From Lawsonibacter sp. (GTDB taxonomy: Bacteria; Bacillota; Clostridia; Oscillospirales; Oscillospiraceae), in assembly GCA_022796195.1 (NCBI GenBank), contig JAAWIE010000006.1, positions 1-57,027 of the forward strand: DNA of 57,027 nt. The letters are read 5' to 3'. Position numbers and translations under genes: made by a program. Of the stretch, positions 49,927 to 57,027 are shown one piece after another. The notes below the pieces were generated by a model. It saw only the letters and a program-made list of their open reading frames with translations. It was not told the origin of the DNA and did not search any database. Each line of letters opens with the position of its first letter. Position 1 is the stretch's first letter.

Positions 49927-50964
49927 ATGACGAAACAAATTCAGGTAGGCGGCGTCCCCATCGGCGGGGGCGCACCTGTTACCATTCAGTCCATGACAAA
50001 TACCCCCACCCAGAATGCGCAAGCAACGTTGGACCAGATTCAAAAGCTGGCCTCTGCCGGATGCGAGATTGTCCGGGTGGCCGTTCCCGACCTGGAGGCC
50101 GCCCGCGCGGTGGGAAAAATTAAGGAACACAGTCCTATACCAGTTGTTGTGGATATACACTTCGATTTTAAATTGGCATTAGAGGCAATAGCCGCTGGGG
50201 CAGATAAGGTACGCATTAACCCAGGCAACATCGGTGGAGAGGACCGGGTAAAGGCGGTGGCGGATGCCTGCCGCCTGCACAACATTCCCATCCGCATCGG
50301 CGTGAACGGCGGTTCCTTGGAAAAAGACATTTTGTCTAAATACGGCAAAATCTGCCCCGAGGCTCTGGTAGAATCCGCCTTTGGGCACATTCGTCTCTTG
50401 AATAAGTTCGACTTTGATGACATCTGCATTTCCCTCAAGTCCTCCAGCGTGCCAGTCACCATGCAGGCCTATCAGCTCATGAGGCAGACAAGCGATTATC
50501 CGTTACATATAGGCGTCACTGAGGCGGGGACCGTAAAGATGGGTACCCTCAAATCTGCCGTGGGCATTGGGGGATTACTGGCCCTGGGAATTGGAGACAC
50601 TATGCGGGTCTCTCTGTCTGCCGACCCGGTCGAGGAGATTTATGCTGCCCGGGACATCTTGAAGGCCGCTGGCGTCCGCCGGGAAGGCCCAGAGCTGGTG
50701 GCCTGTCCCACCTGTGGACGGACGAAAATCGACCTGATTGCCTTAGCAAATCAGGTCGAGGAGCGGCTGAAAACGGTGGACAAGCCCATTACTGTGGCGG
50801 TTATGGGCTGTGCCGTCAACGGCCCCGGCGAGGCTTCCGCCGCCGACTGCGGCATCGCCGGCGGAATCGGTGAGGGCCTGCTGTTCCAAAAGGGAAACGT
50901 AATTCGAAAAGTCCCCCAGGACCAGCTGGTGGAAGAACTGTTTGCACTGATTGAACATCTATAA
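49927..50964 (+). CDS. ispG: 4-hydroxy-3-methylbut-2-enyl-diphosphate synthase (flavodoxin)
   Basis: Converts MEcPP to HMBPP in the MEP pathway. The 345-residue protein has the N-terminal PVTIQSMTNTPT motif and the Fe4-S4 ligands in ACPTCGRTKID and MGCAVNGPGEA. It follows rseP by 14 bases. Confidence 0.97.
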   Translation: MTKQIQVGGVPIGGGAPVTIQSMTNTPTQNAQATLDQIQKLASAGCEIVRVAVPDLEAARAVGKIKEHSPIPVVVDIHFDFKLALEAIAAGADKVRINPGNIGGEDRVKAVADACRLHNIPIRIGVNGGSLEKDILSKYGKICPEALVESAFGHIRLLNKFDFDDICISLKSSSVPVTMQAYQLMRQTSDYPLHIGVTEAGTVKMGTLKSAVGIGGLLALGIGDTMRVSLSADPVEEIYAARDILKAAGVRREGPELVACPTCGRTKIDLIALANQVEERLKTVDKPITVAVMGCAVNGPGEASAADCGIAGGIGEGLLFQKGNVIRKVPQDQLVEELFALIEHL

Positions 50965-51014
50965 GGCCCCTTGCGACAAAGAGGCTGGATTGAGGAAAGA
51001 AACGAGGAGACCCT

Positions 51015-54000
51015 ATGTCCCAAAAGATACCATTTTTACAGATGTTTTCCGCCCTGAGCCCCTGGACTGAGTTGTCCAATGGAGTGAAGGGCTGGCTTAT
51101 TCTGTCTGCCGCCATTGACAAGGCCAGCCGCAGCGCAAAAATCGTAGTGGAAGGGGCCGCCGGGGCGGGCCCCAACCTGATTGCGCAGGCGGAAGAGGCG
51201 CTCTGTCGGGCCTATGGTCTGAACAGCGTAAAGATTGAGGCCCCGGCCGCGCCGAAGGTGGATGCCCCTTGCCCGCCCCAACAGGAGCCCTTGGTGGACA
51301 AGCCCGCCTCGGAGGCAGACGCCTTCGCCCGCACCGAAGCCATCCGGAGAGCGGCACTGAAAAGCGGTCCACGGCCCGCCGCCCCCGCCCATACCAAGGG
51401 GGAGAAAAAGCCCAAGTCCATCTTTGGCCGGAGCGTCGTAAAGGCCCCCACCCCAATCGGCGAATTAGAGTTGGATATGGGTATGGTGGTAGTGGAGGGA
51501 GACGTATTCGCCATCGACAACCGGGAGCTGAAAAAGCGGGGCGCCTGGGTGGTAGCATTCGACATGACCGACTACACTGGTTCCATCCGAGTCAACAAAT
51601 TTTTCCCTGGTGACGACGGTAAACCCCTGGTGGAGGGTATCCGAAAAGGGATGCACCTAAAAGTTCAGGGGCGGCTGAACATGGACCGGTTCTATGGCGA
51701 CATGGTGTTGGAACCGGTGGCGATAACCGTTTCGGAAAAGAAAATGAAGCAGGACACCGCCCCGGAGAAACGGGTAGAACTCCACCTCCACACCACTATG
51801 TCCAGTATGGACGCCCTCACCTCTGTGTCGCCCAAACTGGGACCCGACAAAAACGTGGTCAAACGGGCGGAGAGCTGGGGGCATCCGGCGCTTGCTATCA
51901 CCGACCACGGCGTAGCCCAGTCCTTCCCTGACGCTTGGCACTCAGCCAAGAAAATTAAGATCTTGTACGGGGTGGAGGCCTATTTCATCAACGATGTGGA
52001 CGACCGGGTCGCCGTCCACGGTGCGGTAAACGCACCTTTTGAAGATGAGATTGTCTGTTTCGATATTGAGACTACCGGTCTGAACAACAAACATGAGGTA
52101 ATCATTGAAATTGGAGCGGTCGTGCTGAAAAACGGAGCGGTTACCGAAACCTTCAACACCTTCGCTTCCCCAGGGCGCATGCTCTCTCTGGAGATTATCC
52201 ACCTGACCGGGATTACCGACGAGATGCTGCGCGGTGCGCCCACTCAAGAGGAGGCCCTGCGGGCCTTTCTGGCTTTCGCCGGGAACCGGCCCCTTGCCGC
52301 TCATAACGCGGATTTTGATATGGGCTTTATCGCCGCCGGATGTAAAAAATATGGAATCCCCTTCCATAACTCCTCCATTGACAGTCTGATTCTGGCGCAA
52401 AACCTTCTGCCTCAGCTGAACCGCCACAAGCTGGACCTTGTGGCGGAACATCTCCATTTGCCCTCCTTCAACCACCATCGTGCCAGCGACGACGCCGCCA
52501 CGGTAGCCTACATGCTGCCCCACTTTTTCGCAATGCTGGAAAATATGGGGGTCCACAATCTCTCTGAAATCAACCCCTGCATGATTCAGCTGAGAGGGAA
52601 AAACGGCGGAAAAATTAAACGCAGGCCCAAGCACCTGATTGTGCTGGCCAAAAATCAGACCGGCCTGCGCAACCTGTATAAGCTCATCTCGCTTTCCCAT
52701 CTGGAGCACTTCAAACGCAACCCCATTATGCCCAAATCCCTCATCGACGCCAACCGTGAGGGTCTGATTCTCGGCTCTGCCTGCGAGGCTGGAGAGCTGT
52801 TCCAGGCCATGGTGGACGGCCGGAGCTGGGGAGAGCTGAAACGCATCGCCTCCTGGTACGACTACTTGGAGATTCAACCCACCTGCAATAACATGTTCAT
52901 GGTCCGCAAAGGCGAGAAGGCCAAACATGAAGAGGACCTGCGGGACTTCAACCGAGCCATTGTGCGCCTGGGGGAGGAACTGGGCAAACCGGTCTGCGCC
53001 ACGGGTGACGTCCATTTTCTGGACCCCGAGGACGAGATCTACCGGCACATTCTGCTGGCCTCCAAGGGCTTTGAGGATGCGGACGAGGACCTGCCCATCT
53101 ACTTCAAAACCACGGATGAAATGCTAAGGGAGTTCTCCTATCTGGGCAAAGAGAAGGCCCACGAGGTAGTGGTGAAAAACACCAATCTGATTGCCAGTTG
53201 GTGCGACCCCATTGAGCCTCTGCCGCAGGGGCTGTTCGCCCCCAAGCTGGAGGACTCCGACGGAGAACTGAAGCGGCTGGTCTGGGGCAAGGCCCATGAG
53301 CTGTATGGGGAAAATCCCCCCCCAATCGTGGTGGACCGCATCGAAGCGGAGTTAGGGGACATCATCCGCTGCAAGTACGACGTGATCTACATGTCCGCCC
53401 AGAAGTTGGTGCAAAACTCTCTGGAACACGGCTATCTGGTGGGGTCCAGAGGGTCGGTGGGGTCGTCACTGGTAGCGTTCATGTCGGGCATCACCGAGGT
53501 AAACTCCCTGCCCGCCCACTACCGCTGCCCCAACTGCAAACACACCGACTTCGACTACGCCCAGGACCCCAAACATCCCTACGGCTGCGGCGCGGACATG
53601 CCGGATGCAGTTTGTCCGGTATGCGGAACTCCATACGCCAAAGACGGCTTCAATATCCCCTTTGAAACCTTCCTAGGCTTCGGCGGCGACAAAGTCCCCG
53701 ATATCGACCTGAACTTTTCCGGCGAATATCAGTCCAGCGCCCACAAGTACACCTTTGAGCTGTTCGGCCAAACCCACGTGTTCCGGGCGGGAACCATCGG
53801 CACAGTGGCAGAAAAAACAGCCTTCGGCTATGTGAAAAAGTACCTGGATGAGAAGGGCAAAACCGCCTCTAAGGCTGAGGAAAACCGGCTGGCCATCGGC
53901 TGTACCGGCGTGAAGCGCACCACCGGCCAGCACCCTGGCGGCATGGTGGTCATCCCTCAGGACAAGGAAATTTATGATTTCTGTCCCGTCCAGCACCCCG

Positions 54001-55139
54001 CCGACGACCCCACCAGCGACATCATTACCACCCACTTTGAATACCACTCCATGGAGTCCAACCTTCTCAAGCTGGACATGCTGGGCCACGATGACCCAAC
54101 CATGATTCGAATGCTGGAGGATCTCACGGGAGTCAATGCCCGAGAGATTCCCCTGGATGACCCGGACACCATGTCGCTGTTCTCCTCCTCTAAGGCCCTG
54201 GGGTACGAGGACGACAAGATTTTGGGACCTACGGGCGGTACCGCCATTCCGGAATTTGGAACCTCCTTCGTTCGGGGTATGCTGGAGGAGACCCAGCCCA
54301 ACCAGTTCGACATTCTGGTGCGGCTGTCCGGCTTCTCCCATGGCACGGACGTGTGGCTGGGCAACGCCCGGGACCTGATTCTCCAGCAGGGCATTCCCGT
54401 TGGACAGGCCATTGGCTGTCGTGACGATATCATGCTGTTTTTGATCTCCAAAGGAATGCCCCCCAAGAGGTCCTTCAAAATTATGGAGGCAGTCCGAAAG
54501 GGCCGCGGCCTGCCCGAAGGCGCCGAGGACGAGATGAAAGCCGCCGGCGTTCCCGACTGGTATATCGGCTCCTGCAAAAAGATCGCCTACCTCTTCCCCA
54601 AAGCCCATGCCGTAGCCTATGTAATGATGGCCTTCCGTATCGCATGGTTCAAGGTCCACCGTCCGCTAGCCTTCTACGCCGCCTACTTTTCCATTCGGGC
54701 CAAAGCCTTCGATGAGGCATATATGTGCCGTGGAATGGACGTATGCCAGAAGAAAATGCGGGAAATTATCGCTAAGGATAAGGATGCTTCCGCAGTAGAA
54801 CAGGATATGCTCACCACGTTGGAAGTGTGCTATGAGTTTTATCTGCGCGGGTTCCAGTTCGACCGTATCGATTTGTATCAGTCAGAAGCAATCCGCTTCG
54901 CGGTAGATGAGGAAAAAGGCGCATTGCGTCCCCCCTTTGTGTCAGTGGCCGGACTGGGTGAGACCGCAGCGATCTCCCTGGCAGAACAGCGGGTGGGCCG
55001 GGAATTTATCTCCATCGAAGAGGTGTCTGCCGCCTGCCCCAAGGTGTCCAAAACCCATATTCACCTGCTTACAGAGGCTGGCGCATTTGGAAATCTGCCA
55101 GAAACCAGTCAGATGGATCTGTTTTCCATGTTGAGTTAG
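51015..55139 (+). CDS. polC: DNA polymerase III alpha subunit, PolC type
   Basis: The main replicative polymerase of Firmicutes, 1374 residues. Domain order: N-terminal domain and OB fold (to about 245), PHP domain starting at HLHTTMSSMDA (about 255) and interrupted by a DEDD proofreading exonuclease (CFDIETTGLN about 346; HNADFDMGF), resumption of PHP, then the polymerase core with a Cys4 zinc site (YRCPNCKHTDF ... CPVCGTPY) and PDIDLNFSGEYQ near residue 894, and helix-hairpin-helix/OB-like C-terminus. It is at the cluster end, as in many Firmicutes. A stem-loop follows. Confidence 0.97.
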   Translation: MSQKIPFLQMFSALSPWTELSNGVKGWLILSAAIDKASRSAKIVVEGAAGAGPNLIAQAEEALCRAYGLNSVKIEAPAAPKVDAPCPPQQEPLVDKPASEADAFARTEAIRRAALKSGPRPAAPAHTKGEKKPKSIFGRSVVKAPTPIGELELDMGMVVVEGDVFAIDNRELKKRGAWVVAFDMTDYTGSIRVNKFFPGDDGKPLVEGIRKGMHLKVQGRLNMDRFYGDMVLEPVAITVSEKKMKQDTAPEKRVELHLHTTMSSMDALTSVSPKLGPDKNVVKRAESWGHPALAITDHGVAQSFPDAWHSAKKIKILYGVEAYFINDVDDRVAVHGAVNAPFEDEIVCFDIETTGLNNKHEVIIEIGAVVLKNGAVTETFNTFASPGRMLSLEIIHLTGITDEMLRGAPTQEEALRAFLAFAGNRPLAAHNADFDMGFIAAGCKKYGIPFHNSSIDSLILAQNLLPQLNRHKLDLVAEHLHLPSFNHHRASDDAATVAYMLPHFFAMLENMGVHNLSEINPCMIQLRGKNGGKIKRRPKHLIVLAKNQTGLRNLYKLISLSHLEHFKRNPIMPKSLIDANREGLILGSACEAGELFQAMVDGRSWGELKRIASWYDYLEIQPTCNNMFMVRKGEKAKHEEDLRDFNRAIVRLGEELGKPVCATGDVHFLDPEDEIYRHILLASKGFEDADEDLPIYFKTTDEMLREFSYLGKEKAHEVVVKNTNLIASWCDPIEPLPQGLFAPKLEDSDGELKRLVWGKAHELYGENPPPIVVDRIEAELGDIIRCKYDVIYMSAQKLVQNSLEHGYLVGSRGSVGSSLVAFMSGITEVNSLPAHYRCPNCKHTDFDYAQDPKHPYGCGADMPDAVCPVCGTPYAKDGFNIPFETFLGFGGDKVPDIDLNFSGEYQSSAHKYTFELFGQTHVFRAGTIGTVAEKTAFGYVKKYLDEKGKTASKAEENRLAIGCTGVKRTTGQHPGGMVVIPQDKEIYDFCPVQHPADDPTSDIITTHFEYHSMESNLLKLDMLGHDDPTMIRMLEDLTGVNAREIPLDDPDTMSLFSSSKALGYEDDKILGPTGGTAIPEFGTSFVRGMLEETQPNQFDILVRLSGFSHGTDVWLGNARDLILQQGIPVGQAIGCRDDIMLFLISKGMPPKRSFKIMEAVRKGRGLPEGAEDEMKAAGVPDWYIGSCKKIAYLFPKAHAVAYVMMAFRIAWFKVHRPLAFYAAYFSIRAKAFDEAYMCRGMDVCQKKMREIIAKDKDASAVEQDMLTTLEVCYEFYLRGFQFDRIDLYQSEAIRFAVDEEKGALRPPFVSVAGLGETAAISLAEQRVGREFISIEEVSAACPKVSKTHIHLLTEAGAFGNLPETSQMDLFSMLS

Positions 55140-55164
55140 GGCCTGTTTCCAAGCGGCTGCAAAA

Positions 55165-55208
55165 AATACGGCCCCGCTATTCTGTATACCAGAAAGCAGG
55201 GCCGTATT
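55165..55208. terminator. Bidirectional terminator between polC and the DUF4230 gene
   Basis: A 10-bp stem (55165-55174 with 55199-55208) with an inner TTCTG/CAGAA pairing. The minus-strand reading continues into TTTTTT; the plus-strand reading into CCTCATTTT. Confidence 0.82.
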
Positions 55209-55210
55209 CC

Positions 55211-55915
55211 TCATTTTACTGTAAGCGCATAGGTATCCATACCGGGAATAAGCGCAAGGAATGTACGAACGACGTTCTTTGCATTGTTATCCGCACTGGA
55301 AAGCAGACCCAGTTCAATGGCCCGCTGTTCCATGCTGTCTTTCTGTGAGGCGACAAAATCGTTGTAGTTTTCTATGGTGATTTTATTGAATACACTGTCT
55401 CTCTCGTCAAAAACCCGGATGTTATCTTCAAAAATTTCATGGGATGTGATTTTACTTTTCGGGAGTATCACTGTGACCCTGCGAGACTTTTCCTCCACTT
55501 CAATCCGGATATCCTTCAAGTCCACCCCGGCTTTGATCCGGCCATCATAAGCCAGCAGAAAGCTCTTGGTCGTAAAGGGCAGATTGATGCTCCATTTATG
55601 TACCGATACCTGATTTTGATTCTCGTATTTATCTGCGTTGGTGTAGAGATACTCAACCGTTACCAGTTCCCCCAGCGAGTTGAGCCGTTCTACCACCGTA
55701 TCGCTGGTGATAACCGGTTCAGCTTCCGAAAGAATAGAATCCTTCTTTTCCTCCAAAACCAACTCCATATCACGGTACATTTCTAACTGCCGCTCAATCT
55801 CCTGCTGCCGCTGGTAAGTCGCATATAACCCCCAAAATAAGCCGGCAATGCACACAGTCAACCCCATTATGACCAATATCAGTTTTCCACTTCTTTTTTT
55901 CATGTCATTCATCAT
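55211..55915 (-). CDS. DUF4230-like membrane-anchored protein
   Basis: A 234-residue protein with one N-terminal membrane helix (about residues 12-33), a short coiled coil (residues ~35-60) and an extracytoplasmic alpha/beta domain typical of DUF4230. Function unknown. Start taken at the ATG at 55915, since the helix follows and a strong promoter ends about 30 bases above; ATGs at 55912 and 55903 are possible. The open frame upstream overlaps sigK and is not coding. Confidence 0.78.
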   Translation of the reverse strand: MMNDMKKRSGKLILVIMGLTVCIAGLFWGLYATYQRQQEIERQLEMYRDMELVLEEKKDSILSEAEPVITSDTVVERLNSLGELVTVEYLYTNADKYENQNQVSVHKWSINLPFTTKSFLLAYDGRIKAGVDLKDIRIEVEEKSRRVTVILPKSKITSHEIFEDNIRVFDERDSVFNKITIENYNDFVASQKDSMEQRAIELGLLSSADNNAKNVVRTFLALIPGMDTYALTVK

Positions 55916-55945
55916 AAATCTACCGCATTTCTTATTTTCAACGCC

Positions 55946-55974
55946 ATTATAACAGAAGCCGCCAGGCTTTGCAA
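55946..55974 (-). promoter_or_regulatory. Sigma-A promoter of the DUF4230 gene
   Basis: On the minus strand TTGCAA (55969-55974) and TATAAT (55946-55951), 17-base spacer. Confidence 0.8.
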
Positions 55975-56006
55975 GTATTATAAAAGATGCTTTTTGCCTC
56001 AGCAGG

Positions 56007-56047
56007 TAAAAAACTCCAGCCGGTGAATCCTTTTCACTGGCTGGAGT
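56007..56047 (-). terminator. Terminator of sigK
   Basis: A 15-bp stem (56013-56027 with 56033-56047, one G-T pair) followed on the minus strand by TTTTTT. Confidence 0.88.
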
Positions 56048-56051
56048 TCTT

Positions 56052-56747
56052 TTAGGGCGTCCAACCCTCCATACCCACCTGGAGTTTTTCCAGAGCTTTT
56101 TTTTCAATACGGGATACATAGGAGCGGCTGATGCCACATTGGGTGGCAATTTCCCGCTGGGTGCGGGGTGGGATATCATCCAGTCCATATCGCATTGTGA
56201 TGATGGTCCGTTCTCGGGGAGTAAGACAGGTTTGAACGCATTGCCGGACTTTGAGACAGGCGTCTCGGGTATCCAGGTCTTCCAGCATATTGTCGTCCAC
56301 AGCAATGACATCCATCAAGGAGAGGTTGCCGCCTTCTCCCGCCGCTTCCAGCGTATCGGTTAACGAAACTTCACCCTGGAGTTTGCGCTGGGCTCGGAAG
56401 TGCATCAAAATTTCGTTTTCTATGCACCGGCTTGCGTAAGTGGCCAGACGTACATTTTTATCGGGCTTAAACGTGGAAATTCCCTTAATAAGTCCAATGG
56501 TTCCAATGGAAATCAGGTCATCCTGATCACCAGTTTGTGCGTAATACTTCTTAACGATATGCGCCACAAGACGAAGATTGTGTTCCACAAGGATATTTCG
56601 GGCCTCCAGGTCACCTTGGGCACAGCGGTCCAAGCATTCTTTTTCCTCTGCCGCTTTCAGCGGACGGGGAAAGGAACCGCCTCCACCGGATAGGCGCAGG
56701 GTAAAAAACAGCCCATTCATAATGAGATAAACCACCGGCGACAGCAT
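56052..56747 (-). CDS. sigK: RNA polymerase sporulation sigma factor SigK
   Basis: Late mother-cell sigma factor. The 231-residue protein starts with a hydrophobic pro-sequence (MLSPVVYLIMNGLFFTLRL) like that removed from pro-sigma-K, then region 2 (ARNILVEHNLRLVAHIVKKY; DDLISIGTIGLIKGI; YASRCIENEILMHFR) and region 4 (PPRTQREIATQCGISRSYVS). The gene is whole: no skin-type element interrupts it. GGAGG lies 10 bases before the ATG. SigE could be considered, but the N-terminus and region 2 fit SigK best. Confidence 0.9.
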   Translation of the reverse strand: MLSPVVYLIMNGLFFTLRLSGGGGSFPRPLKAAEEKECLDRCAQGDLEARNILVEHNLRLVAHIVKKYYAQTGDQDDLISIGTIGLIKGISTFKPDKNVRLATYASRCIENEILMHFRAQRKLQGEVSLTDTLEAAGEGGNLSLMDVIAVDDNMLEDLDTRDACLKVRQCVQTCLTPRERTIITMRYGLDDIPPRTQREIATQCGISRSYVSRIEKKALEKLQVGMEGWTP

Positions 56748-56767
56748 AATTACAACACCTCCGCCAC

Positions 56768-56797
56768 AATGTATTCTGCTCCGGCACGTCCCTATGC
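56768..56797 (-). promoter_or_regulatory. Possible sigma-E-type promoter of sigK
   Basis: On the minus strand GCATAGG (56791-56797) and AATACATT (56768-56775) with a 15-base spacer resemble the sigma-E boxes. The start would fall nearly on the ribosome site, which weakens the call. The rest of 56798-57027 shows no supported gene; an ATG at 56987 is open to the window edge for 13 codons only. Confidence 0.35.
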
Positions 56798-57027
56798 CAG
56801 CAAACAGGGCGTGGACAGGCGAAAAAATGCCGCAGAGCATAGTTGTTATTATATTACTAATAATGCTATTGAGTGCAGCCAAGTAAACAAAGTATTGAGA
56901 AAGGAAATGTTTATGAAAAAATTTTTGTCCTCTAAATGAGCAAATCTGAAAAATAAACAAAGGCAAACCTCAGCGGAAGTGGTAAGATGTGGGATGACGA
57001 ATCACCACAAGACCACAAACCCAAAGA

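Noticed and set aside
56909-56941. Ten-codon ORF starting MFMKKFLSS near the right edge
   Set aside because: Too short and no supporting context, although GAGAAAGGAA precedes it.
56987-57027. ATG open to the window end (MWDDESPQDHKPK)
   Set aside because: Only 13 codons visible and a weak ribosome site; could be a real gene start but cannot be supported.

Overview
This window is a chromosomal segment of a GC-rich, spore-forming Firmicute of the class Clostridia. The gene content and style fit a gut Oscillospirales/Flavonifractor-Intestinimonas-like organism; this placement is inference. The reasons are the two replicative polymerases DnaE and PolC, the sporulation genes sigK and spoVAC, the murB-rapZ-yvcK-whiA and pyrH-frr-uppS-cdsA-dxr-rseP-ispG blocks, an FMN riboswitch on a RibU-type ECF transporter, and a host-glycan phosphorylase locus. 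No rRNA, tRNA, CRISPR array, insertion sequence or phage gene was recognised.

Layout. 1-3.5 kb: queH (queuosine) and a GH2 beta-galactosidase. 3.5-6.9 kb (minus): an EF-G-like GTPase without the usual catalytic His, and a DUF421/DUF4363 membrane pair. 7.0-11.4 kb: carA-carB. 11.4-13.7 kb: two paralogous proteins of unknown function behind a perfect-consensus sigma-28 (flagellar) promoter; the second carries two compensating frameshifts. 13.7-16.1 kb (minus): dusB, an ECF sigma factor and its anti-sigma factor. 16.3-19.6 kb: a DUF815 ATPase, then a TetR regulator and an MFS exporter with palindromic operators. 19.7-25.6 kb: mixed small units (DUF3795, WYL regulator, DegV, SGNH hydrolase plus DUF4358 lipoprotein, Sfp-type phosphopantetheinyl transferase, DUF6512, SpoVAC).

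25.7-33.7 kb is a glycan-utilisation locus on the minus strand: solute-binding lipoprotein, two permeases, a GH112 galacto-N-biose/lacto-N-biose phosphorylase, a GH88 unsaturated glucuronyl hydrolase and a 21-codon ORF, facing a divergent AraC regulator. No ATPase is encoded, so a shared MsmX-like ATPase is expected. 33.9-42.7 kb: murB, rapZ, yvcK, whiA, dnaE and two tandem MgtC-like genes. 42.8-43.8 kb (minus): ribU with its FMN riboswitch. 43.9-55.1 kb: pyrH, frr, uppS, cdsA, [a small minus-strand ORF and a frameshifted XRE regulator], dxr, rseP, ispG, polC. 55.2-56.7 kb (minus): sigK, then a DUF4230 protein.

The most interesting unexplained item is the sigma-28-controlled pair near 11.5-13.6 kb. 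Four probable single-gene frameshifts, three in short homopolymers or dinucleotide runs, should be checked against raw reads before any is called a pseudogene.
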